Source of the DNA: Pseudomonas sp. P5_109
GTDB taxonomy: Bacteria; Pseudomonadota; Gammaproteobacteria; Pseudomonadales; Pseudomonadaceae
Reading direction: 5' to 3'
Length of the DNA: 64,000 nt
NCBI RefSeq assembly: GCF_034009455.1
Contig: NZ_CP125380.1
Location: forward strand, 5,407,501-5,471,500
The notes below the pieces were generated by a model. That model made no database searches. It had not been told where the DNA came from and saw nothing but the letters and a program-made list of their open reading frames with translations. This document shows positions 33,086 through 42,388 of this stretch, in pieces (position 1 is the stretch's first letter; each line of letters begins with the position of its first letter). The translations under genes were made by a program, and so were the position numbers.

Positions 33086-34018
33086 CTAGCTGATATCTGC
33101 TGCTTTGATCCGGTCGACTACCCGGGATGCCAGGTCATCAGGACGGAATTTGGCCAGGAAGTCATCGGCACCGACCTTCTTGACCATCGCCTGATTGAAA
33201 ACCCCCGACAACGAAGTATGCAGGATGATATGAAGCTTTTGCATGCGCGGGTCGTTGCGGATTTCCGCCGTCAGGGTATACCCGTCCATCTCCGGCATCT
33301 CGATGTCGGAGATCATCATCAGGAACTCTTCTTCCGGCTTCTTGCCCTCGTCGACCAGTTTGCGCAGGTAGTCCAGCGCTTGCCGACCGTCGTTCAACGC
33401 CACCACTTCGACGCCGACCGTTTGCAGGCAACGCGTGACCTGCTTGCGCGCCACCGACGAGTCGTCGACCGTCAGCACGCGCAACGACAGCGCCTTGTGC
33501 TGGGTTTCGACATCCACCACGCCGACGGAAATCGCTTCCGGCGTCGGCGCCACTTCCGCCAACACTTTTTCGACGTCGATGATTTCGACCAACTGATTGT
33601 CGACCCGCGTCACCGCCGTCAGGTAGTGATCGCGTCCGGTGCCCTTGGGTGGCGGATGGATCTCCTCCCAGTTCATGTTGACGATGCGTTCCACCGAGCG
33701 GACCAGGAAACCCTGGGTCTTGGTGTTGTACTCCGTGATGATCACGAAGGGGTTGTTCTTGTCCTTCAAAGCACCGGAGCCGGTCGCCATCGCCAGATCA
33801 AGGATCGGAATGGTCGCCCCCCGGATGTTCGCCACGCCGCACACGACAGGACTGGACTTGGGCATCAGCGTCAGTTTGGGGCATTGCAGCACCTCCCGAA
33901 CCTTGAAGACGTTGATCCCGTATAGCTGCTGGCCGTCGAGACGGAACAACAACAGCTCAAGGCGATTCTGCCCCACCAGTTGCGTGCGCTGGTTTACCGA
34001 ATCCATTACACCAGCCAT
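33086..34018 (-). CDS. cheV: Chemotaxis coupling protein CheV
   Basis: Hybrid protein of 310 aa: a CheW-like coupling domain (about 20-165, with LYGINVFKVREVL and VCGVANIRGATIPILDL) fused to a receiver (about 180-305, Asp in MMISDIEMPEMDG, with LTVDDSS before it). It links receptors to CheA and can act as a phosphate sink. AGGAG eight bases upstream supports ATG 34018. It is the first gene of cheV-cheR and is divergent from flgA. Confidence 0.95.
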   Translation of the reverse strand: MAGVMDSVNQRTQLVGQNRLELLLFRLDGQQLYGINVFKVREVLQCPKLTLMPKSSPVVCGVANIRGATIPILDLAMATGSGALKDKNNPFVIITEYNTKTQGFLVRSVERIVNMNWEEIHPPPKGTGRDHYLTAVTRVDNQLVEIIDVEKVLAEVAPTPEAISVGVVDVETQHKALSLRVLTVDDSSVARKQVTRCLQTVGVEVVALNDGRQALDYLRKLVDEGKKPEEEFLMMISDIEMPEMDGYTLTAEIRNDPRMQKLHIILHTSLSGVFNQAMVKKVGADDFLAKFRPDDLASRVVDRIKAADIS

Positions 34019-34073
34019 GCCCAGACTCCTACACCAACGCCAAGTGTTGTTGCGACGCACCTTCATCACTGAA

Positions 34074-34089
34074 CGGCACGGCGCTTGCT
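34074..34089 (+). promoter_or_regulatory. Sigma-54 promoter of flgA
   Basis: CGGCAC-GGCGC-TTGCT fits TGGCAC-N5-TTGCW with one mismatch. The predicted start of transcription (about 34099) is only two or three bases before the flgA ATG. Confidence 0.65.
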
Positions 34090-34101
34090 TTTTTAATCGT
34101 T

Positions 34102-34860
34102 ATGAACACAGAACCGACATTTTTTCGACGCCTGATCACACCCTATCGCAAATTACTCGGCGTGCTGGCGGCTGTTTGCCTGTTCAACGTTGGCAGCCCT
34201 GCCCTTGCTGACGCGGTTACCTTGCCTGACATGCTTATCGGCGTCACTCAGGGCTTTCTTGAATTCACCGTAGAAGACTATCTGGCTACCAGTCAAACGG
34301 AAGGTCGCTACGAGATCGAGGTCAAGCAGCTTGATCCGCGCATGCACATGCCGATGTGCGACAAGGAATTGACAGCAACGCTGGAGAGTCCCAAGCCACT
34401 GGGACGGGTCACGGTCAAGGTGCGCTGCGAGGGCGCCTCCCCCTGGACCGTGTTCGTACCCGCTCAAGTCCGCCTGTTTCGCGATGTCGTGAGCACCGCC
34501 CGGCCACTGCGCCGCGCCGCCATTGTCGAGCCTGGCGACGTGGTGCTGCGCGAGCGCGATATCAGCCTGATCAGCCAGGGCTACCTGACCTCCCTCGACC
34601 AGGCGATCGGGCAGCGACTGACCCGACCAATGGTCGCCGACCAGGTAATTACCCTGGTGCATATCGAACAGGCCGAGGTTATCCGCAAGGGTGATCAGGT
34701 GGTGATTACTGCCCGCAGCGGTACGCTCAGCGTGCGAATGCCAGGCGAAGCCCTGTCAAACGGCAGCCTGAGCGAACAGATACGGGTGAAAAACCTCAAC
34801 TCCCAACGGGTCATCAAGGCGCAGGTCATGGCGCCAGGGCAGGTGGAAGTGTCCATGTAA
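34102..34860 (+). CDS. flgA: Flagellar P-ring assembly chaperone FlgA
   Basis: Periplasmic chaperone of 252 aa for P-ring formation. A signal peptide with basic start (FFRRLITPYRK) ends at SPALA (about residue 36). The SAF/FlgA domain is in the C-terminal half (RRAAIVEPGDVVLRERDIS; GQRLTRPMVADQVIT). No ribosome binding site is visible before the ATG, and the upstream sigma-54 promoter would leave almost no leader. It is followed by flgM in the same direction, which has its own promoter. Confidence 0.93.
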   Translation: MNTEPTFFRRLITPYRKLLGVLAAVCLFNVGSPALADAVTLPDMLIGVTQGFLEFTVEDYLATSQTEGRYEIEVKQLDPRMHMPMCDKELTATLESPKPLGRVTVKVRCEGASPWTVFVPAQVRLFRDVVSTARPLRRAAIVEPGDVVLRERDISLISQGYLTSLDQAIGQRLTRPMVADQVITLVHIEQAEVIRKGDQVVITARSGTLSVRMPGEALSNGSLSEQIRVKNLNSQRVIKAQVMAPGQVEVSM

Positions 34861-34964
34861 GGCTCTCTGCTCATCAGAATGTGGCGCTTGCCGCGGCTGT
34901 TCCCTAGACTGTGCTCCATGCAGGGCAAGCGCTGACGCGCGCGAGGTTCATTGATAAATGAGCC

Positions 34965-34991
34965 TAAAGTTTTCCAGGGAATGGCCGAAAC
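34965..34991 (+). promoter_or_regulatory. Sigma-28 (FliA) promoter of flgM
   Basis: TAAAGTTT, 11-base spacer, GCCGAAAC, against the consensus TAAAGTTT-N11-GCCGATAA. The -10 element ends 36 bases before the flgM start codon. Confidence 0.85.
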
Positions 34992-35027
34992 CATGGCAAG
35001 CGTCCAAATTCCCAGAGGTTTTTTATC

Positions 35028-35354
35028 ATGGTCATCGATTTCAGCCGATTGAACAGCTCCTCGTCCCTTACGGGCAGTACACGTACCAGCGCCAGCAAGG
35101 AAAGCGCCGAAACCGGCAAATCCGCGCCGCTGGAGTCCGCGGCCGAACAGGCCGGTACCGTCAAAAGCGGGGAATCGGTACATCTCAGCAATGAGGCTCA
35201 GCAGTTGCAGAAGGTCACCGACAAGCTGCGCGATCAGCCCGCCGTCGACAACGCCCGCGTGGCCGAGTTGAAAGCAGCGATTGCCGATGGCAGCTATAAA
35301 GTCGACAGCAACCGCGTAGCCAGCAAACTGCTCAACTTCGAAGCCCAGCGCTAG
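35028..35354 (+). CDS. flgM: Anti-sigma-28 factor FlgM
   Basis: Small protein of 108 aa that holds FliA inactive until the hook is finished, when FlgM is exported. The N-terminal half is Ser/Thr-rich and disordered; the C-terminal sigma-binding helices include [13 protein letters not shown] and [19 protein letters not shown], the family signature. A FliA promoter upstream gives the expected feedback. It is followed after 48 bases by flgN. Confidence 0.93.
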   Translation: MVIDFSRLNSSSSLTGSTRTSASKESAETGKSAPLESAAEQAGTVKSGESVHLSNEAQQLQKVTDKLRDQPAVDNARVAELKAAIADGSYKVDSNRVASKLLNFEAQR

Positions 35355-35402
35355 GCCACCGCCGGCGCCAGGCTTTTGGACGCTTAAAACCCAAGGCCAG
35401 CC

Positions 35403-35870
35403 ATGCACGACACTAATCTACTGCAACTGATCACCGACGACTTTGCTCCAGCGCAACACTTGCTGGAATTACTGCGCACCGAATCCCTCGCCTTGCATGG
35501 CCGCGACCTGCCATTGCTCGAGGACATCCTGGCGCAGAAACAGGCATTGATCGTCCTGCTCGAACAGCATGGCCGCAAGCGCAGTGAAATTCTCGCCAGC
35601 CTCAACCTGCCGACCAACCGCGGCGGTCTTGAGCAATTGGCCGGCCAGTCGAGCATTGGCGACCAGTTGCTGGCGCAAAGTGACGTGCTGACCGATCTCC
35701 TGGCCCAGTGCCAGGCCATCAACGCCAACAACGGTCAATCGATCCTCACTCAGCAGGCCGCTACGGCCACCCAGCTGAAAATCCTCAATGGCGGTGAAAC
35801 CCCGGCGCTTTACGATGCCAGCGGAACATTCTCCAAGCTTGCTAAGCCGAGGCCGCTCAGTCAGGCTTAG
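35403..35870 (+). CDS. flgN: Flagellar export chaperone FlgN
   Basis: Cytoplasmic chaperone of 155 aa for the hook-filament junction proteins FlgK and FlgL. It is mostly helical with the FlgN heptad region LLELLRTESLALHGRDLPLLEDILAQ (shared only in outline with other FlgN proteins). The C-terminal tail is low complexity. Its place between flgM and ycgR is conserved in pseudomonads and supports the call. Confidence 0.87.
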   Translation: MHDTNLLQLITDDFAPAQHLLELLRTESLALHGRDLPLLEDILAQKQALIVLLEQHGRKRSEILASLNLPTNRGGLEQLAGQSSIGDQLLAQSDVLTDLLAQCQAINANNGQSILTQQAATATQLKILNGGETPALYDASGTFSKLAKPRPLSQA

Positions 35871-35963
35871 GCCGCTCGATGAGCCCGCTCTATCCAAGAC
35901 GCGAAAGATGCTGGCAAAATGCTGGCCAGTCGTAGTCAAATTTTGTCTGGAGATTGATTAACC

Positions 35964-36710
35964 GTGTCCAATGCCTTATCCGTGGATGATTCGCCGCAGC
36001 CACCCAAGGTGCTCTCCACGCCCTTGGAAATCTCCAGCAACCTGCGCCAGCTGCTCGAAAGCCATGACCCGCTGATCATCACGTTCCACGAGCGCAGCCA
36101 GCGCTTCCAGAGTTATCTGGTGGACCTGGACCGTGACAGCAACATGATTGCCCTGGACGAAATGATCCCCCGCGATGGCGAACGCTACCTGATGGCCGGC
36201 GAACCATTCAGGGTCGAAGGCTTCCACGAAGGCGTGCGCATCGCCTGGGAAAGCAACGGCCAATTGACCATCGACGAATCCGGTGGCAGCCGCTGCTATC
36301 GCGGCCCCCTGCCCGATGAAGTCTCGTACCACCAGCGCCGCAATGCGTTCCGCGCGGCGTTGAAGCTGGCACAACTGGTCAACGTCAACCTCGACGGCGA
36401 AAAGCTCAAGGCGCCCATCAGCGGCAAGCTGCTGGATATTTCCGCTACCGGGTGCAAATTGCGTTTCGACGGCGACATCACCGGCAGCCTGCAACTGGGC
36501 CAGGTTTACGATCGCTTCAACGCCGACCTGCCCTTTGGCAAGATGACCGCTCCAGTCGAGTTGCGTTACCTGCACTTCGAAGAAAGGATCTCCACTACGT
36601 TCGCCGGCGTTCGCTTCCACAACATGAGCGGACTGGTGCAGCGTCAGGTCGAACGCTTCGTCTACCAGTTGCAGCGCGAAGCACGTCGGTTCGACAAAGA
36701 CGACATGTAA
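35964..36710 (+). CDS. ycgR: Flagellar brake protein YcgR (PilZ domain)
   Basis: c-di-GMP receptor of 248 aa that slows the flagellar motor. The N-terminal YcgR domain is about 20-120. The PilZ domain carries both c-di-GMP motifs: QRRNAFR (RxxxR) and DISATG (D/NxSxxG), about 120-155. The start is GTG at 35964, with TGGAG upstream. Last gene of flgA-flgM-flgN-ycgR, closed by a strong terminator. It connects motility to c-di-GMP levels. Confidence 0.94.
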   Translation: MSNALSVDDSPQPPKVLSTPLEISSNLRQLLESHDPLIITFHERSQRFQSYLVDLDRDSNMIALDEMIPRDGERYLMAGEPFRVEGFHEGVRIAWESNGQLTIDESGGSRCYRGPLPDEVSYHQRRNAFRAALKLAQLVNVNLDGEKLKAPISGKLLDISATGCKLRFDGDITGSLQLGQVYDRFNADLPFGKMTAPVELRYLHFEERISTTFAGVRFHNMSGLVQRQVERFVYQLQREARRFDKDDM

Positions 36711-36722
36711 CAGAGCGCCAAC

Positions 36723-36762
36723 AAAAAACGGGCAGTCCCTTGCGGTGACTGCCCGTTTTTTT
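36723..36762. terminator. Terminator between ycgR and the MFS gene
   Basis: AAAAAACGGGCAGTC and inverse GACTGCCCGTTTTTT around a short loop; T tracts on both strands serve both convergent genes. Confidence 0.93.
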
Positions 36763-36773
36763 ATGCCCTGGAT

Positions 36774-38159
36774 TTAAGGCCTGGCCTCACTGAAGTTAGG
36801 GTCCCGCCCTGTATCAGGGTCTTGCGGTGGTTGATCGGTTTCAGCTTCGGTTACATCAGCCTCAGGTTCTGATTCAGGCTCTGGCCCGGCACTCACCGGG
36901 TTTTGCATCTGATCCTGCACCACCTGCTCATCAACACGCGGGTCGAGGCAAGCCACCAGTGGTGAACTCGTCATGTTGTCTGGCATGGCCACGTGATGCA
37001 GCGGCGCATCTTCCACCTGATGCAGGTTGGTCACCGCTTTCGGGCGAATCCGCCACACCAGCACCAACGCAAAGAAACTGAAGAAGGCATACAGCATCTG
37101 GCTGCCGAACAGCTTCATCAGCACACCAGCCACCAGCGGCCCGATACTCGCGCCAACACCGTAGGTCACCAGCAACATCGCCGTCAGGGACACCCGGCGA
37201 TCGCCTTCGACGTGGTCGTTGGAGAACGCTACTGCCAACGGATACAGGCAGAACTGCACCAGCGAACAGATAAAACCGGCAATAAACAGAACCTCAAGCG
37301 GCACCTGCGGCATGATCGCCAGCGGCAGTGCAGCCAGGGCCAGGCTGAAAGCGAAACTGCGGATCAACACAGCCCGATCGTAACGGTCGGACAACCAGCC
37401 CAACGGCCACTGCACCAGCAACCCGGCAAAAATGCAGCTACCCATGAACAGACCGACCTGCTCCGTGGATAACCCTTGCTGCGAGGCATACAGCGGCGCC
37501 AGACCGTAGAACGAACCGACGATCAGGCCCGCCCCGAGCACCGTGCTCAATGACTGCGGCACGCGCTTGATAAAGAACCGTGGCTCCATGGGTGCCGGAT
37601 GCAAGGGTGCCGGGTGAATCCGGCGGGTCAACGCCACGGGCACCAGGCACAGGGCGAAACACAGGGCGACCAGCATCAGCAGCTCCAGCCCCAGCGCCGG
37701 GTGCATGACCAGAATCAGTTGCCCCATGACCAGGCCCAGGTAAGAGGCAATCATGTAGCCGCTGAACACCAACCCGCGCTGCTTGGCCTCGGCCTGCTCG
37801 TTCAGCCAGCTCTCGATCACCATGTACTGGCACATCATGCCGAGGCCGACGATCACCCGCAGGAACAACCAGGCCGGCAGCCAATCGATCAGGCCATGCC
37901 CCAACACCGCCGCGCCGACGATCCCGGCACAGGCCGAATAGGCCCGGATATGCCCGACCCGGGCAATCAACCGGTGACCGATCTTGCCCCCCAGCACCAG
38001 GCCGAAGTAGTTGGCGGCCATCAGCGCACCAACCCACAGGCTGTCGACATGGTCGGCAGCCAGGCGCAGGCCCAGGTAGGTACTCAACAGGCCCGAGCCG
38101 ATCAACATCATCAGCGAGGCGAAATACAGCGCTCGAAAGGATTTCCAGATTTGGCGCAT
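36774..38159 (-). CDS. MFS transporter (YcaD-like)
   Basis: Major facilitator of 461 aa with 12 predicted helices over about residues 8-390. The loop after helix 2 has GGKIGHRLIARVGHIRAY, the family motif A in altered form, and the second half has GWLSDRYDRAVLI. The C-terminal 70 residues are an acidic, Pro/Glu-rich cytoplasmic tail. It resembles the YcaD group of uncertain substrate. It is 70 bases downstream of the glutamine synthetase-like gene in the same direction, so uptake or export of an amine or amino acid is possible but not shown. Confidence 0.85.
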   Translation of the reverse strand: MRQIWKSFRALYFASLMMLIGSGLLSTYLGLRLAADHVDSLWVGALMAANYFGLVLGGKIGHRLIARVGHIRAYSACAGIVGAAVLGHGLIDWLPAWLFLRVIVGLGMMCQYMVIESWLNEQAEAKQRGLVFSGYMIASYLGLVMGQLILVMHPALGLELLMLVALCFALCLVPVALTRRIHPAPLHPAPMEPRFFIKRVPQSLSTVLGAGLIVGSFYGLAPLYASQQGLSTEQVGLFMGSCIFAGLLVQWPLGWLSDRYDRAVLIRSFAFSLALAALPLAIMPQVPLEVLFIAGFICSLVQFCLYPLAVAFSNDHVEGDRRVSLTAMLLVTYGVGASIGPLVAGVLMKLFGSQMLYAFFSFFALVLVWRIRPKAVTNLHQVEDAPLHHVAMPDNMTSSPLVACLDPRVDEQVVQDQMQNPVSAGPEPESEPEADVTEAETDQPPQDPDTGRDPNFSEARP

Positions 38160-38229
38160 CGGCGTTCCGAGCGGCTCCTTGCAGTGAGAATCGGCTATCG
38201 CTAAACGATAGCCGGATGTCGACGGATCG

Positions 38230-39576
38230 TCAGGCCTGGGCGGCTAAAACACGCCGTTCCCAGGGAGTAATTTCATCGTAGAAGCTGGTCAGTTCCAGGG
38301 TCTTCGAGGCGATGTAGCCTTCGATGAATTCCGTACCGAACAGTTCCTTGGCCAACTGGCTACGTTTCAGACGCTCCAGTGCCGCATGCAAGGTACACGG
38401 CAACGAAAGATTGTCCGGCACCTGGAACTCACCCTGGATCGGCGCGCTCGGTTCCAACGCGTTCTCGATGCCATGCAAACCCGCCGCCAGGCTGGCGGCA
38501 ATCGCCAGATACGGATTGGCATCGGCCCCCGGCAAGCGGTTCTCGACCCGACGGGCCACCGGCAGGCTGGCCGGAATACGCAGGCCAGCCGCACGGTTGT
38601 CGTGGGACCAGCAGGCATTATTCGGTGAGGCGTATGGGTGGCACAAGCGCTGGTAGGAGTTCACGTTCGGCGCAAACAACGCAGTGAAGTCGGCCATGCA
38701 GGCCTGCTGACCGGCAATGAAGTGCCGGAAGATGGCCGTCTCCTGCCCCGCCTCATCACTGAATACGTTACGCCCCGAATCAATTTCGACGACGCTCTGG
38801 TGAATATGCATCGAACTGCCCGGCGTATGCGCCAACGGCTTGGCCATGCACACCACGCTCAGGCCGTGCTTGAGGGCAACTTCCTTGAGCAAGTGCTTGA
38901 ACAGGAACGTCTGGTCAGCCAGCAGCAATGGATCGCCGTGCAGCAGATTGATCTCGAACTGGCTCACGCCCATCTCGTGCATGAAGGTATCGCGAGGCAA
39001 GCCCAGGGCCGCCATGCACGCGTAGACCTCATTGAAAAAGGGGCGCAGCCCATTGTTGGAGCTGACGCTGAACGCCGACTGACCGTCCTCGCGACGACCG
39101 TCCAGCCCCAGCGGCGGCTGGAACGCCTGAGTCGGATCGGTATTGGGGGCGAAGATAAAAAACTCGAGCTCGGTTGCCACCACTGGCGCCAGGCCGCGAG
39201 CGGCGTAACGGGCGATGACCGCCTTGAGCTGGCCACGGGTCGACAGATTGGAGCTGGTGGTCGTGCCCAGTTCATCCGCGTCGCAAATGGCGAAGGCCCG
39301 TGGTGGGTTGCTCCAGGGCAGGCGATGGATTTGTGCAGGGTCCGGGATCAGCGCCAGATCACCATCATCGCTGCCGTAAAACCGCGCTGGCGGGTATCCG
39401 CCCATGATGCATTGCAGCAGCACACCCCGCGCCAGCTGCAAACGTCGACCGTCGAGAAAACCCTCGCTGGTCATCACCTTGCCCCGTGGAACGCCATTCA
39501 AATCCGGCGTGACACATTCAACTTCATCAATGCCCGTCAATCGCTGCGCGAGTGAACTCAGGCCAACGGTCGTCAT
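38230..39576 (-). CDS. Glutamine synthetase family protein (gamma-glutamylpolyamine ligase type)
   Basis: Enzyme of 448 aa with the GS fold. The metal ligands are in ATELEFFIF and HEMGVSQFEINLLHGDPL, the ATP region in KPLAHTPGSSMHIHQS and the Arg-rich active-site strand in ARRVENRLPGADANPYLAIAA. The N-terminal beta-grasp is reduced and the tyrosine adenylylation loop of GlnA is absent, as in PuuA/SpuI-type ligases that glutamylate putrescine or other amines. Pseudomonads have several such paralogues and the substrate cannot be told here; no puu genes lie next to it. Confidence 0.85.
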   Translation of the reverse strand: MTTVGLSSLAQRLTGIDEVECVTPDLNGVPRGKVMTSEGFLDGRRLQLARGVLLQCIMGGYPPARFYGSDDGDLALIPDPAQIHRLPWSNPPRAFAICDADELGTTTSSNLSTRGQLKAVIARYAARGLAPVVATELEFFIFAPNTDPTQAFQPPLGLDGRREDGQSAFSVSSNNGLRPFFNEVYACMAALGLPRDTFMHEMGVSQFEINLLHGDPLLLADQTFLFKHLLKEVALKHGLSVVCMAKPLAHTPGSSMHIHQSVVEIDSGRNVFSDEAGQETAIFRHFIAGQQACMADFTALFAPNVNSYQRLCHPYASPNNACWSHDNRAAGLRIPASLPVARRVENRLPGADANPYLAIAASLAAGLHGIENALEPSAPIQGEFQVPDNLSLPCTLHAALERLKRSQLAKELFGTEFIEGYIASKTLELTSFYDEITPWERRVLAAQA

Positions 39577-39675
39577 GACGCTATCCTTGTTATTGTGCGG
39601 GCCGCGAACGGCGACCGTACAAAATAGGCTCCGCGTGTTCGGAATTTCAAGCAGCGTCGATAAATATGCTACCTG

Positions 39676-40368
39676 TCAGGGCAGGTACAGGCGGAACACA
39701 CCACCACCCAACGGTCCGCCATTGCTGATTTCGGTACGCCCGCCGACGCCGTTGCGTTGATGCAACGCGGCAATACGCCCGGCAAAGTACAGGCCCAACC
39801 CGGTGCTGCCGGTGGTTTGATTGATGCCCTGCACGTAATCGGCCTGACGCTCGATCATCTGCGCCGGATACCCCTGGCCATCGTCATTGATGGTCAACAC
39901 CAACTGCCCGGCTTCGTCGCTGACGCTGATCAGAACGGCATGCCGTGCAAAGCGGATCGCGTTGTTGATGCAGTTGGCCAATACCGACGCGATCAACTCA
40001 CGGTCGAAGAAACCCAGCGGGCTCAACGGGTCCACTTCAAAGGTAGCCATGATGCCGCGGCTGGCGAACACTTCCTGATGGCAAGCCAGTTGCGCTTCGA
40101 TGAAGTCGTCCAGTTCATGGTAGGCCGGCTGCAACGGCAACCGGTTGACGCCAAGCTTATACAGCCCCAGCAACTGCACCAGCATGCCGTTGAGGTGGGC
40201 GAACTCGAAGTCGATCACGCCCTGCTCCGGCGTCTGTTGCGCCGACGCCGGCAACCGCGCCAGCCACTGGCTGTGGGCCTGCATCAGCATGGCCAGCGAG
40301 TTCTTCATGTCGTGCACGGTAGAAGCGATTACCGTGGAGAAATCCAGTGCCTGCTCATTGTCATTCAT
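39676..40368 (-). CDS. Small soluble histidine kinase
   Basis: Short kinase of 230 aa with no membrane segment or sensor domain. The phosphoacceptor is probably His19 in STVHDMKNSLAML, in a compact dimerisation helix. The ATPase domain has N box LANCINNAIRFA, G1 DDGQGYP and G2 STGLGLYFAGRIA. It overlaps the TPR response regulator gene by four bases (ATGA), so the two are made together. The pair lacks a DNA-binding or known enzymatic output; a regulatory branch acting by protein binding is inferred. Confidence 0.85.
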   Translation of the reverse strand: MNDNEQALDFSTVIASTVHDMKNSLAMLMQAHSQWLARLPASAQQTPEQGVIDFEFAHLNGMLVQLLGLYKLGVNRLPLQPAYHELDDFIEAQLACHQEVFASRGIMATFEVDPLSPLGFFDRELIASVLANCINNAIRFARHAVLISVSDEAGQLVLTINDDGQGYPAQMIERQADYVQGINQTTGSTGLGLYFAGRIAALHQRNGVGGRTEISNGGPLGGGVFRLYLP

Positions 40369-41969
40369 TGGCCAAACGCCTTGCTTTTAAGCTTCTGATA
40401 ACGCGGATAGCGCGCGTCGGAGTCGGGCATCAGGCCGACCATTTTCAGGCAGGTCCGGCATTCTTCCAGCTCGGCCGAAGGAGCGCTGGTATCGGTGCCG
40501 TGCAACAACGACTGCGCCAGGTTCAGGGCAATACTGATGTTCTTCGGTTGCATCGCCAGGGCTTTGCGGAACACCTGCCGGGCCTCCACCAGATTGCCGG
40601 TCTTGTACACGCGCACACCTTGACGGTTGAGTTCCGCGGCGGCGTTGCCGGAATTGAGGATGTTCGGGTCGTCGGTCTGCTTGGCGATGTCCTTCATGAC
40701 CGCCGGATCGTCGCCGTAGATTTCCACGCAGTTTTTCAGCATCGCGGTGCCGGCTTCGGTCTGCCCGAGCATTTTCAGCTGCTTGGCCACCAGCAACGCC
40801 GCTTCGGCGCTCATGAATTGCTCCATGCCATCGAGGCGCAACAGCGCCTGCTCGGTGAGCTTGTCAGCCGTTTCCGCATCATTGATCAGCATGCTGGTGG
40901 CCTTCATCAAGCGCGCACGAATTTGCAGGCCAGGGTCGCCAGGGTTGTCCTTGGCCACTGCGCTCAGCGTGGTATTGATTTCCAGTCGGGTGCGGGTGTC
41001 CAGCCCCCTGTCGCTGCCCTTGCTGATCAAGGCATGAGCCAGGCCGAGGTTGCTTTCAGGATCCTTGAAACGCGACTGCGCGCCTTGGGCTACAGCCTGA
41101 CGATAGGCTTTGGAGGCGGTGTCAAAGTCCTCGTTGGTCATCGCCAGCTTGCCGAGCATCGCTTGCCGGCGCACCGCCAGCGGCGACAAGCGAATCGCCT
41201 CTTCCAGAACGCGCTGCGCACCCTTGGTGTCGCCTTCGGCGACCAGCACGTCAGCCATGCCGTCATACAGCGACGGCATCATCGGGAAGACTTTCAGGGC
41301 TTTCTCGTAAATGCCTTTGGCCTGCCCGACCTGGCCGCGTTTGAACAGCAACTTGCCCAACCCGGCAAACGCCCATGGCAAAGGACGGTCGGCAATGATG
41401 CCGTCGTACAGCCGCTCCAACGCTTCGTTCTGATTGAGGTCGCGCAGGGCATCGGCACGATAGCGCAGGCACAGGGGCGAATAGCGGATGTCTTGCTTGC
41501 ACAGGGCGATGCAGGCGTTGAGCACCTCCATCGGTTTGCCCCGGTCGAGGGCCTGCAGGATCGGCTTGAGCAGGGTCTTGCGCTGCTCCAGGCGCTCCAG
41601 GCGCTGGGCCAGGCTGGAACGGTTGAACGGCTTGGTCAGGTAGGCATCGGGCTCATGCTCCAGCGCACTGAGCACCATGGCCTGGCTGGTTTCGGCGGTG
41701 ACCATGACGAACACCGCTTCATGGCTGATCAGCTTTTCTTCCATCAGGTCTTCGAGCACCTGCTGGCCGTTCTTCTTGCCGTCGCCCAGATGAAAGTCCT
41801 GCAGGATGAAATCGTAGGCCTTCTGCGAACACATTTTCAGCGCCTGTTCGCCGGTATCGGCAGTGTCCACTTCCTTGACGCCCAGTTCGCGCAGCATCGA
41901 CCTGACCGAACTGCGGAAGTCCGAGAAATCATCGACGATCAAAAAACGCTTTTGGTGATACGACAGCAT
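40365..41969 (-). CDS. Response regulator with TPR repeats
   Basis: Protein of 534 aa. The N-terminal receiver (about 8-125) has acidic VDD at 12-14, phosphoacceptor Asp58 in ILQDFHLGDG and Lys in LTKPF. The rest is helical with tetratricopeptide repeats (for example WAFAGLGKLLFKRGQVGQAK, MLGKLAMTNEDFDTASKAYR and NRQGVRVYKTGNLVEARQVF). The output is thus a protein-binding scaffold, not DNA binding. It is encoded with the short kinase downstream. Its target is unknown. Confidence 0.88.
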   Translation of the reverse strand: MLSYHQKRFLIVDDFSDFRSSVRSMLRELGVKEVDTADTGEQALKMCSQKAYDFILQDFHLGDGKKNGQQVLEDLMEEKLISHEAVFVMVTAETSQAMVLSALEHEPDAYLTKPFNRSSLAQRLERLEQRKTLLKPILQALDRGKPMEVLNACIALCKQDIRYSPLCLRYRADALRDLNQNEALERLYDGIIADRPLPWAFAGLGKLLFKRGQVGQAKGIYEKALKVFPMMPSLYDGMADVLVAEGDTKGAQRVLEEAIRLSPLAVRRQAMLGKLAMTNEDFDTASKAYRQAVAQGAQSRFKDPESNLGLAHALISKGSDRGLDTRTRLEINTTLSAVAKDNPGDPGLQIRARLMKATSMLINDAETADKLTEQALLRLDGMEQFMSAEAALLVAKQLKMLGQTEAGTAMLKNCVEIYGDDPAVMKDIAKQTDDPNILNSGNAAAELNRQGVRVYKTGNLVEARQVFRKALAMQPKNISIALNLAQSLLHGTDTSAPSAELEECRTCLKMVGLMPDSDARYPRYQKLKSKAFGQ

Positions 41970-42245
41970 CGAAGATTTCCAGGCAATTGTTAGAAGAAGA
42001 ACCCAAAGGCAAATACACGGACGGACTCAGCTTCGCAGCCCCTGTTTTGGCGCGCAGATGATAACTGGTGGCACTAGGCTATCAAACACCTTCTCATAGA
42101 GATGAGCCCGCCCAAGCCAACCGCAAAAGACCAAGTGGCCCCTGACTGTCCGGGTTATCGGCCAACAATGGCGTTACCTTGAGAACCTTCCCCAACGCTT
42201 ACCCTGAATAAGTAGAGGCGTTACTGAAAACGAGATATCGCGCAC
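41970..42245. other. Intergenic region without a recognisable gene
   Basis: Upstream region of the TPR-receiver operon and downstream region of tRNA-Arg. I see no coding frame, repeat or clear promoter in it. Confidence 0.5.
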
Positions 42246-42286
42246 AAAAAAGCCCCGCCGGATGCAAATTTCCGACGGGGCTTTTC
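42246..42286 (-). terminator. Terminator of tRNA-Arg(CCT)
   Basis: AAAAAAGCCCCGCCGGA, loop, TCCGACGGGGCTTTT; on the minus strand the stem ends in TTTTTT. Confidence 0.85.
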
Positions 42287-42311
42287 CGGACAGCAAAGTG
42301 CTGATGAATGA

Positions 42312-42388
42312 TGGTGTCCCAGGGCAGGTTCGAACTGCCAACCTTCCCCTTAGGAGGGGGATGCTCTATCCAATTGAGCTACTGAGAC
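42312..42388 (-). tRNA. tRNA-Arg(CCT)
   Basis: Cloverleaf of 77 bases including encoded CCA. Acceptor GTCTCAG pairs with CTGGGAC (one G-T), D arm GCTCAATTGGATAGAGC, anticodon stem-loop CCCCT-CCTAA-GGGG region with anticodon CCT, T arm GGCAGTTCGAACCTGCC. Confidence 0.95.
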
